Source: Ganoderma boninense (taxonomy: Eukaryota; Basidiomycota; Agaricomycetes; Polyporales; Polyporaceae). Taken from it: a DNA stretch of 64,000 bases. Below the pieces are notes generated by a model. It saw only the letters and a list, made by a program, of their open reading frames with translations, did no database searches and had not been told where the DNA came from. Position 1 is the stretch's first letter. Every line of letters begins with the position of its first letter. Of this stretch, positions 55,591 to 64,000 are shown one piece after another. Where the stretch lies: contig CM035306.1 in assembly GCA_002900995.3 (NCBI GenBank), forward strand, positions 2,948,100 through 3,012,099, given 5' to 3'. Both the position numbers and the translations under genes were made by a program.

Positions 55591-56157
55591 ATTCCATTCA
55601 GCTCCGTTCGTACGTGAAATGCAGAGGTTCTCAGTCATGCTATCTCTAGGGAGGTAGAATGGACACCCCGTTGTCAGTTCACTGAATGCGTCTCCATGCG
55701 ATGGGAACGCACCAAGGTAATCGCCTGTTGCGGTCCCGCCGGTGAGGATTGCGAGAGCCCCAGTGAAGATTGCGAGAAGCTTCGATTTGTGACCGTGGAT
55801 TGTTAGTGGTGTCGAAATGAGAAAAAAAACGACCGGCAACACGAGAACTGGCACAAAGTCGCGATTAACTGGCCTAAGGGTATTGTCTTCGGACGTTGGA
55901 AGGCTTTGCTCGACCACGTTATGATATAATTACAATCAAAAGGTACATTGCGCCATAGTGCTGACGGAGATGCGGAGGTCATCAAGAAGTCGTCAGTCGG
56001 CGTCGTGGAGGTCCAGATTCGAGCTCAGGTCGCGCGCATCCGTGTCACGCCGGCAGCGGGGAAGACGCGGTGGTCACGCCTCTGACGCGTGGCGTCACAG
56101 CCTCTGAATCGCTCCACCTGGAGTTGGAAACGGCGGCCGACTCTAAAGCATACCAAG
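55591..56157. other. upstream region of the proton channel gene
   Basis: 567 bp. A minus-strand frame (to 55917) has two hydrophobic stretches but no other support. It presumably holds the promoter of the proton channel gene. Confidence 0.4.
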
Positions 56158-57007
56158 ATGTCCGAACAGGACCCTCTTCTTCCTACTGCTAACGCCCCCG
56201 ATGCTGAGAGCCATCTGGTGTCCCAGTCAACGGCCCACGGCACCCGCTACCAGCGTGCCAAAGCCCGCACCGCAGAGTTCCTCGAGTCCGACCCTCTCCA
56301 TTACCTCGTCATAACCCTCGTCCGTATCTCCTCTTTCCCCCACTAACCACACGCCCGGCGCACGCACGCTGACAAGCGCGCCCATTCCAGGTCCTCGTCG
56401 ACTCCGCGTGCGTCCTCGCAGACCTCGCCTACACCTTCCTCTCCCAGGACTGCACCCCCATCGAGGGGCCCGACGCGCCGTGGTGGCTCGACGCCCTCGC
56501 GCACGTCTCGCTCGCCATCACCACCCTCTTCCTCGTCGAAATCCCCGCGTCCATCTGGGCGCTCGGCGCGCGCAAGTTCAACCCCTTCAGCGGCGAGCCC
56601 CACGCCGCGCTCCACTTCTTCGACGCCCTCGTCATCCTCACCACCTTCGTCCTCGAGGTCGTCCTCCGCGGCCGCGAGAGGGAGCTCGCATCCCTCCTCG
56701 TCGTGCTCCGGCTCTGGCGCCTCGTCAAATTGGTACAAGGTCAGTTGGAAGCGGTCTGGCTCGCAACCGCTATCGACTGCGGCGGTGTTGTGGCGCACAT
56801 GGACTGACCCTTTTGTTGTCGCCAGGGATCGCAGTCAGCGCGGGGGAGCTCGAGGAGGAGCAAGCGAGCGCGCTCGCGGACACGCGCCAGGAATTGAAAC
56901 AGGCGTTGTTGTCTCTCCAAGCGACCCGCGCCGAAAACAAGCAGCTACGCGCTCGCTTGTCACGCTACGAAGGCGACGAAGATGGTCAAGCTCACGACGA
57001 ACTTTAA
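56158..57007 (+). CDS. voltage-gated proton channel (Hv1 type)
   Basis: Four-helix voltage-sensor protein that conducts protons out of the cell. Three exons (56158-56319, 56391-56739, 56826-57007) give 230 residues. N-terminal cytosolic MSEQDPLLPTANAPDAESHL; S1 VLVDSACVLADLAYTFL with the selectivity-filter-type Asp; S2 HVSLAITTLFLVEIPASIWA with an acidic counter-charge; S3 HFFDALVILTTFVLEVVL with Asp; S4 LLVVLRLWRLVKLVQGI with basic residues every third position (R-LW-R-LV-K), the Hv1 signature RxWRxxK/R. There is no separate pore domain, so it is not a cation channel. The C-terminus is a heptad-like coiled coil (EELEEEQASALADTRQEL, then LQATRAENKQLRARL), as used for dimerisation in animal Hv1. 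Confidence 0.9.
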
Positions 57008-57517
57008 CGAATATCTTCTTATTGTTACCCTATTGATGTGTGCCTGTACTGTAGTATGTAGGCGCAGTAGACGGACGTTTGACAGACATGGTTTGTAAGT
57101 CGCTTGTGATTTTGCTTGAGATACATTAGGTAGGATGTGCAATCCATGTGCTATGTACAAGGGTGGTGGTAGCTAGCTACAGATCGTTCATGAAGCACAA
57201 TGTTCTCGTCACTACATGGACGTCGGGAAATATACCCCTCTAATCGATACAGTCCGTGTGGGTGGTGGCTACGCTATGAATACAGTTGGTAGATCCTGAA
57301 AAGAAAAGAAAAATGGAGGGGATGCAAGCAATCCGATGAGAGAAGACGGTCGTACGTCGGCTAGCGATGTGGGGTCGTGAGCATTGTCAGTGTCTGTCCC
57401 TGTCAGTGTCCAGGTGGAGGGCACAATGTCTCAAACGTAAACGTCAAAAAGCGACGCAAGCGTCCAGTATCCAGCCCACCTCGAGGTGGGATCAGAAGTA
57501 AAAGGGGAGGAGAGTCA
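57008..57517. other. convergent 3' flanks
   Basis: 510 bp between the proton channel and the MARVEL-like gene. No feature recognised. Confidence 0.5.
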
Positions 57518-58979
57518 TCACACGGACGACGTCTCGCTGCCCGCGCGCACCCACTGCGAGCGTCGCGTCTTCGCCACGGGCAGGTCGGGGTCCACGACGT
57601 CCTCGGGGAACATCCCGTACGACACCGGCCGCGATGCGTCGCCCACAGGGACCACCGCGTCGCGCTCCAAGTCGATGTAGAACGTCCCCGTTGGCGAGTG
57701 CGACGGCGCAGGCGCGCCGACTACGTGCGCCCTCTGCGGGACGGCGGGCACGGGTGGGGGAGAGGACACCGTCGTCTGGCTCCACACGGACTTCAGCTTG
57801 AGTGGCCGGAGCGGGCGCACGGGCGGGAGGTTGAGGTTGCTGATGGAGAACCGGGCCGGGGACGCGAAGGGCGCGTCGACGCCGCGGCGCGGAGAGGAAC
57901 GTTTCGCCCAGTTCGGGCGCACGCTCTCGCGACACTGGTTGGGCGCGATGGACGGTGGACGCGAGTTCGCGAAGAGGAGGCTTGTCCACGTGGTCCGGCG
58001 GTCACTGGGTGGAGGCGGGGGAATGGAGCTGCGGTGGCTCTTGCGGGACGGCCGCATAGAGGACGGGGGTGCGCCAGAGTAGCGAGGGAGTTCGGACTTT
58101 GGAGAAGGGGGAAGGTTCTTGGCGTGCTGCTCGAAGATGGGGGTCGGGTAGTGGAATGACATGCGCTTGATCTCGACCACCTCAGGGTCAGGCATCACCT
58201 TGACCGGACGGGGCGTGTACGGGAGTGAGTTGGAAGGGCCGACGAACCATTGGATGGCGCATACAGACGACGACCAGACGTCCGGGATGACGCTCATGTG
58301 CGTGATTGCGGTCGTGAATAGCGAGAAGGAATACAGGACCACTGCGAAAGACATTAACATCCGGCCTCATGCCAAAATGAAGACAATGACGTACAGATCA
58401 TGCAGGAGATCCATGAGAGAGCAACGACAATTGACGAGGAGGCGCATGCAAGGATGCTGACGCCTTGGCAGAGGACAGGAGGACCGTTGGCCGTGACGGC
58501 CAAGGAGCTTGCCAGCTGCAGAGCCGACAAGACACCGGTCCATGCGCACTCTGAGCGCACCTGATCGACAAACTTGATCGAAAACCGCGTCGAAGCGAGG
58601 CTCCTGCGACATGGTACCGTATAAGACAAAACCCCACGCACACCATCATGAGGTAGACTCACAGAGCCAAGAGGGCAATGAGGAGACATGAGTTGAACAC
58701 TACGAAAGTAGGAGAGCCCAACACTGTGGGGACATTGAGTCGAAGCCCGTAGACTGAAACTGGGTTCCACTCACCATGAACCTCCAACTGCTTCAGAACC
58801 GTCAAGTTCCATGCCGCAAACCCAATAGTGAGGACATTAACATAGACTAAGATACCTGTGGGGACACATGAGGAGAGCACATCAGGCGCAAAATGCTCAG
58901 TAGACATACCGAAGAGGACGAGACGGAGGACGAGGAACGGGTTCCGCAACTCGTAGGACGGAGGAATGCCTGCAAACAT
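57518..58979 (-). CDS. MARVEL-like four-helix membrane protein with a Pro/Ser-rich tail
   Basis: Predicted polytopic protein of about 370 residues. The start at 58979 gives MFAGIPPSYELRNPFLVLRL, then LVYVNVLTIGFAAWNLTVL, SPTFVVFNSCLLIALLAL, WTGVLSALQLASSLAVT, IVVALSWISCMI and, after an intron, LYSFSLFTTAITHMSVIPDV. The YELRNPFLxLR opening and four spaced helices resemble MARVEL/SUR7-like proteins common in basidiomycetes. The second half is a disordered cytosolic tail rich in Pro, Ser and Arg (SIPPPPPSDRRTTW; ARFSISNLNLPPVRPLRPLK) and ends SETSSV. No catalytic motif. Function unknown; a cortical or vesicle membrane role is a guess. About five introns. Confidence 0.7.
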
Positions 58980-59776
58980 TATGGCCGGTGTTGACAGCAG
59001 CAAGAGAGTAGACTAGAGTTTGTCGTAGAGACAGCACGAGCAAGGAGCGCGTCGAATGGGTCGTAGGATGGAGGCGTCTGGGCCTTTAGGCAAACAGGAC
59101 ACACAGGCGGATGAATCGAAGGAACGTCGAGGCCTGAGTGCAGAAAACAACAGGATAGCGTGTAGCGTGTAGCGGCGTGCGGCGGGGCCAGGAGCGACAA
59201 ACGACGAGTCGGGCAAGGCCTTTAAAGGTGCAGGAGGTAATGCAGTATGCCAGCCAAGGGAAAATGGAGGAGCTTGCGGAGTAGATCTGAAGCAGTCTGA
59301 AGACCGCCGGGGCCACAAAGGAAAGAGACAGTGTACATGCTTGCTTTTAATGAGGTGGCATAGCGGAAGACGTAACACGGGGAGGACAATGGGCTCACCC
59401 GAGAACAATAACTGCCTCCCAAAGCGGGTGGGGATCGCGAAGCGCGCGTCCTCGTTCCTTGTATTTCGGGAAGCGGCCGGGTGGGCGGGGATTCACATCA
59501 TGTCGGGCAGAAGCCATTCAGACGAGCGTGGGTGATCTCCGCAGTTGACAGTGAGGAACAAGAATGGATTGGACTTGACGGATGGCACGTAAGGACTGCA
59601 GTATGATGTACTTAGTTGAAGTCGCGGTCTGCGCTAGTGTGCGCTGCGCGCGACAGGCAAGCGCCCTCGACGGCATCTCCGGACCTTGTCAATGCGCCGA
59701 CATTGCCGCCCCACCCGCGAGTTGAGCAATATGCAAAATCCTGGTCAGGACATCGTTCCCCTCTCCAAGCTCTAAT
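58980..59776. other. intergenic, upstream of U6 and of the MARVEL-like gene
   Basis: 797 bp. No gene. ATGCAAAAT (59731-59739), an octamer-like word, lies about 45 nt before the U6 5' end. No TATA at the usual -30 position was found. Confidence 0.4.
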
Positions 59777-59800
59777 GTCCCCTTCGGGGTGACATACGAA

Positions 59801-59831
<31 letters not shown>

Positions 59832-59896
59832 GGCCCCTGCACAAGGATGACACGCTTTCCCGGAGTGGTAGACCTACGGGTCTCAATATTTATTTT
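59777..59896 (+). ncRNA. U6 spliceosomal snRNA
   Basis: Catalytic snRNA of the spliceosome, transcribed by RNA polymerase III. The 5' stem-loop GTCCCCTTCGGGGTGAC has a UUCG tetraloop. The invariant core follows: AAATTGGAACGATACAGAGA with the ACAGAGA box that pairs with the 5' splice site, AGATTAGCATGGCCCCTGC with the AGC triad and U4-pairing region, and ACAAGGATGACACGC, the internal stem-loop. After this the sequence leaves the usual short tail and contains a small hairpin (AGACCTACGGGTCT) before an AT-rich end (ATATTTATTTT), so the 3' end is uncertain by about 20 nt. Promoter elements are not clear. Confidence 0.93.
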
Positions 59897-60007
59897 CGTC
59901 GACGCAACCACCACCCGGGCCGACCTCAGCTTGCGTGCGCTGACACGCACACAGATGTACACCCGTCATACTCACCGCCTCGACGTTGAACGTTGGCCCC
60001 TGCACTC

Positions 60008-61545
60008 ATGTCGTCCCTCTCCCGCCTTGCGCATTCAGGATGGAATCTCGTCCACAATTTACTCACCAACCCCCGTTATTTTGGCACACTCGCGACCCTG
60101 GTAGTCTTCGGTGACGCGACCCTCACGCAGCTCATCATACGCTTCGTACGATGTCAGCAAGTCCATCCTCCCCTAATATGGCCGACTTGACGCGAACCCT
60201 GCAGACACGGAGATCGACTGGGAGACATATATGCACCAGCTGGAGCTGTATCTCAAGGGTGAGCGAGACTATGCTCTCATCACAGGACCAACTGGACCAA
60301 TAGTGTGCGTGTTTAGTTCCTTCCGCCTCGTGAATACGCCTCTCAAGCTAGGGTCACTGGCAGGTACCCTGCGGGCCATGTGTACATCCACCAACTCTTA
60401 TACACTCTGACGGACTGGGGGCAAAACCTCTGGAAGGGCCAGCAAATCTACGGTGCACTATATCTCGCTACCCTCGCTTTGACGGCGGCCATCTACAAAC
60501 AAGCTGGAGGAGTGCCGAACTGGATCCTGCTGCTCCTTCCCCTCAGCAAGCGGCTACACTCCATCTATGTTCTCCGTCTGTTCAACGATTGTTGGGCGGT
60601 TGCGGGGGCGCAGGCCGCGATCCTTGCCTTCGCGCATGGCTGCGACACACTGGGTATCCTTCTGCTTGGGTAAGTCGTGTGGTATCTCAATGCCGCGTTG
60701 CGCCTCTCATGCGGTTTGGCACAGTTCTGGATTATCAGTCAAGATGTCAGTTTTGCTCTATGTCCCCGGCCTCCTTGTCATCCTCTTCAAGCGTCGTGGC
60801 CTCGCCTCCACCTTGTCTTACATGCTCGCGCTCGTCTCGACGCAAGGACTTGTCGGCCTGCCCTTCCTTCTCGAGTACTCACGTTCATACCTCAAATTCT
60901 CGTACGAACTGGGGAGAGTGTTCCTGTTCAAGTGGACCGTGAATTGGCGTTTTCTCGGCGAGGATCTCTTCCTCAGCTCGACATGGGCCAAGGGACTCTT
61001 CGCTGCGCATCTCGGCACCTTGGGGCTGTTCGGGCTTTTCAAGTGGTGCCAACGCGATGGCGGAGTGTGGACCGTGCTGAGGAGAGGTCTTGCTCAACCC
61101 CGGCGATCTTCCGCAGTAGCGCCAGTAACAGCGGACTGTGAGTATTTCGCGATGCTCAGCTACGTCTATCCCAGACTCTGACCACTTAGTAGATGTTGTC
61201 ACTGTCCTCTACACCTCAAACCTAATCGGGATCCTTTTCGCGCGGTCTCTCCACTATCAGTTCTACTCATGGTATGCCATGCAACTTCCGTTCCTGGCAT
61301 GGAGGACCAAATACCCTGTCGTCGTCCGGTACGTTTCCCCGTATTTATTCTCCGTTGGTAACGGTGTCTGACCATCTCCCAGACTTTTACTCCTACTCGG
61401 GATTGAGTACGCCTGGAACGTATTCCCCTCGACGAATCTTTCTTCCGCGATCCTCGTGGCTTCGAACGCCGCACTCCTCCTGGGCATTTGGTTTGGATAC
61501 CCCGAGGGCAAGGTCAAGCCTCGCTTATTGTCGAAAGTCGAATAG
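60008..61545 (+). CDS. ALG3: ALG3, Dol-P-Man:Man5GlcNAc2-PP-Dol alpha-1,3-mannosyltransferase
   Basis: ER-lumenal mannosyltransferase that adds the first lumenal mannose to the N-glycan precursor. About 410 residues in about six exons. [19 protein letters not shown], then [20 protein letters not shown] (exons join at CGAT / AC), [18 protein letters not shown] and the family signature [20 protein letters not shown]. Multiple membrane segments follow: [54 protein letters not shown] (the conserved [10 protein letters not shown] block), [35 protein letters not shown] and a final helix pair. The end [11 protein letters not shown] stops at 61543-61545. The start at 60008 is the first ATG; it lies 112 nt after the U6 gene. 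Confidence 0.93.
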
Positions 61546-61710
61546 ATGATCTATGGCACGTAATATATTGTACATTGCACCTATTCATACACATTGTGAA
61601 AACAGTCTAAAGCATAGCTCTATCCCATACCAATCTTTCCAGGCTGCAGTCCAATATCAAGATTCCAAGATTAGGCTTGCGCAAGCCTATGCATAGCGCA
61701 CATTCCAAGC

Positions 61711-63515
61711 TTAGACCCTAGCCTTCCATTGCCTCCACAGGACCAAGGCTGCGAAGCAGGCCAGCAAAGACGTCCCAATGCTGATGCCGAACGTGGACCG
61801 CCAGCACTTCACGCCCTCGCAGGCGGCCTCACCGGGAGCCACGTGGTGGGAGGCGATGAACGCATACAAGTACGAGAACACCGTGGTGCCGACGAACGCG
61901 GCGTATGAGATGTAGCCGAAGTTGCGCCCGAGGTGGTTCAGGCCCCAAATCGACGACAAGATACCAGGCCTACAGTGAACACAAACCACGCCGTCAGCTC
62001 GCTCACGCACAGACATAGAGGCGTGAAATGCACGTACAGAATCGTGAACGTCGAGCCGTACGCGATACCGGTACCGACGCTTAGCGGCCACACCGACTCC
62101 TGCGTCCGCACACCGAGCTCGAGCCACCCGAAGGTCACTGCGAGCAGGAGCGACGTCCCGAGCATAAACACGACCCTGCTCGTGTACCGCTTGCGCGAGA
62201 ACGCCCAGACGCCGTTAAGCCGGGAGGCGACGGGCGCGACGGCGTCCGCAACGGGGCCGACGATCAGGCGCGAGATGGTGTTGAAGAAGGACAGAAGGCG
62301 GACTTGGCTCGAGACGTTGGCAGTCGTGTTTCCTCCCGCAGAGCTCGGCGGCAGGGAGAGTACGATGGTGCCGAGGTTCGAGACGACCATCTCGGCCTAG
62401 ATAGGAAGTGCGTTAGTATTCGCAGCCAACACGTTCCGCGTAGGCGCGGATGCGTACCGCGCCGACGATGAGCACCATCCAGAAGGACAGAATCCAGAAG
62501 TACGGGTCCCGGAAGAGGTCGAGGGTGCTGCCTTCCTGGGGCTCCTCCACCGGCACGAGGTGGACGTTTGCAGGATTCGTAGGGCCGTCTTCAGAATCGA
62601 CAGCGCCCGCCCCTGCAAGAAGAGGCTCCTCTTCGGCCGCGTGGACTACGGCCTCCGAGTCAGCGTCGACGGCCTTCGCCTGCTCGGTTGTGCCGTTCAT
62701 CATGTGCTGGTTTGCTCGGAAGATCGCGGCGGTGACTATGTGGATCGAGCCGGCCACCACAGCGAGCCATGTGAAGTACCTGGGGACGTCGAGAGTCTGG
62801 CCGGGGACCGTGAAGACCTTGGACGCCACAAGCGACAAGAACAACGGCGAGAGTCCAAAAATGGACATGCTCGTCCCAGAGGCGACCCCGATATACTGCG
62901 GGAATGACTTGGTTGCAGCGAATAGGAGCGAGAAGTACCTGTAGCGTTAAAGGTTAGCGCGGTGAGACGTTCGTTACGAAATGGATAGACGCACGAGCAG
63001 GCGGTCGCGAGACCGATCATTACAAAGTACAGCACGAGCCGGTGGAAGAGAGTGTCGGAAGCAACCACAGCATCTGGCGGAGCTTGTGCTACATCTCTGG
63101 CAAAGAGGCCGAACCCGAGGGAGTACAGGATGGCTGCGGCGAACGAGCATGACCATGCACCGTAACGGTCAATTGCTGTTCCAACGATTGCTGCGCAGGG
63201 GTACTGCCCAGCCATTCCACTGCATGACGCGGTCAGGTCCCGTCCAACCTAGGCTCGTGAAAACGGATGGTCTAGCTCACGCCAATGCAATTGTTGTCAA
63301 CTGTGGCTGGGTGAGCTTGAGATGCTCCACGAGCGCTGGTGCAATGAGGGGGAAGCTATAAACGCCTCCGCCGCATATCCTGAAGGTGAAAGGTAAGCAT
63401 TAGTTGAGGGTTTAAGGAAGAGAGATTGAGTGCGATATACGAACGCATTCGCAGCAACTGCGCAACATGTTAGGATGGACCGTATGTTGTTCGCATAGCC
63501 TGCAGCAACGCGCAT
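61711..63515 (-). CDS. major facilitator transporter, MCH1/nodulin-like
   Basis: Twelve-helix transporter of about 500 residues, in the group of fungal probable transporter MCH1 and plant nodulin-like proteins. The start at 63515 gives MRVAAGYANNIRSILTCCAV; exons continue ICGGGVYSFPLIAPALVEHL, LTQPQLTTIALAGMAGQYPC (the TxxQ-L and GMAGQY pattern of the group), GIDRYG-like TAIDRYGAWS, KSFPQYIGVASGTSMSIFGL, then a long hydrophilic central loop (DADSEAVVHAAEEEPLLAGA). The second half has DLFRDPYFWILSFWMVLIVG, FFNTISRLIVGPVADAVAP, SVGTGIAYGSTFTIL, SIWGLNHLGRNFGYISYAAF. It ends VLWRQWKARV. The name implies monocarboxylate transport, but MCH1 itself lacks a proven substrate. At least six introns. 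Confidence 0.85.
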
Positions 63516-64000
63516 CTCCGCACGCAGTTCGAGCCACCGCTCGTCGAACCAGAAGAGATGAAGGTTACAGAGAAAGCAACAGAATGTCCTTCACGAGCCC
63601 GTGAACCAGATGTCCAGTGGGCTCAGGCGGGTGAGCGTGTTATGGCTGAGGGGAGGACAGGAGATGAAACCTGTCTGACAGCTCTGTGTCTTGCCCCACG
63701 GGCGGCCCGGCCTTCTCCCTGGTCGCCGGGGTACTCACGGTACTGTAAGACAGCGTTGTTCAAGCCGTTGTGTCCGGGACTATGCTCCCTGTCCTTCCCC
63801 ACTCTTTCTCCTCGTAAGTATTTGACTCCATTGACCGTCGGGTTTTGTTCTGTTATGTCCCTACCAAGACCTAGGCCCCTTCCGCTGCTCTTTCCGCCAA
63901 TGACAGTCTTTGACGGATGGTCTTGGCTAGCGCTGGGCGCGACGGCGCCTCCATCAATGGCGGAGATGGGCGGTGGAGATTGCATTCGTTTGGTCTCGCT
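63516..64000. other. upstream region of the transporter gene, possible small frame
   Basis: A minus-strand frame of 120 codons (63985-63623) begins MQSPPPISAIDGG. It is low-complexity, has no domain and no splice support, and lies where the transporter promoter should be. I do not call it a gene. Confidence 0.3.

Noticed and set aside
63623..63985. Minus-strand frame of 120 codons at the right edge
   Set aside because: Low complexity, no domain, and it occupies the expected promoter and 5' UTR of the transporter gene.
1..64000. tRNA genes, CRISPR arrays, operons, transposons with terminal repeats
   Set aside because: I searched for B-box-like GGTTCGANTCC words and their reverse complement; the hits fall inside coding exons or lack a cloverleaf. 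No long terminal repeats, transposase or reverse-transcriptase motifs were seen. CRISPRs and operons are not expected in a basidiomycete.

Overview
The window is nuclear DNA of a filamentous basidiomycete, most likely an agaricomycete of the Polyporales type. It has moderately GC-rich, densely packed genes with many short introns (about 48-70 nt), fungal housekeeping proteins, and five genes of the basidiomycete DUF6533 membrane-protein family. I assigned genes by joining exons across GT-AG introns by eye, using family homology and reading phase.

Layout, left to right. A cut-off 3' end, then PRP28 (splicing helicase), divergent from a small EF-hand-like protein; a METTL21-type methyltransferase divergent from a Rho GEF; asparagine synthetase; aldo/keto reductase 1; DUF6533 copies 1 and 2; aldo/keto reductase 2, which carries an apparent frameshift; a plasma-membrane syntaxin; kynureninase convergent with a kynurenine-formamidase-like hydrolase, which shares a 108-bp promoter with PMP3; eIF2B epsilon; an Ala/Glu/Pro-rich disordered protein; a SUR7/PalI-like membrane protein; NOP2 (rRNA methyltransferase) divergent from a FUN14 protein; an unknown short protein; DUF6533 copies 3, 4 and 5; a decayed BTB-like remnant; a voltage-gated proton channel; a MARVEL-like four-helix protein; U6 snRNA; ALG3; and an MCH1-like transporter.

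The most unusual content is the DUF6533 family (about 17.3-22.5 kb and 46.0-54.1 kb). All five copies are intact (325-335 residues) and share one architecture of 14 exons (13 in copy 2). Exon lengths of 47, 167, 2, 62, 8, 126, 16, 9 and 44 nt recur at homologous places. The frame closes in every copy only if an exon of two nucleotides is kept between two ordinary-sized introns. Further micro-exons of 8, 16 and 9 nt, two GC-AG introns at the same site, and one clean intron loss complete a natural series for studying micro-exon splicing.

Functional groupings: PRP28 and U6 are both spliceosome components. Kynureninase and the formamidase-like gene would act in consecutive steps of tryptophan-to-NAD synthesis. 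eIF2B epsilon, NOP2, asparagine synthetase and ALG3 are core growth genes. The AKR-DUF-DUF-AKR block and the second DUF array look like lineage-specific accessory DNA. The gaps around the arrays (1.5-2 kb) contain nothing I recognise.
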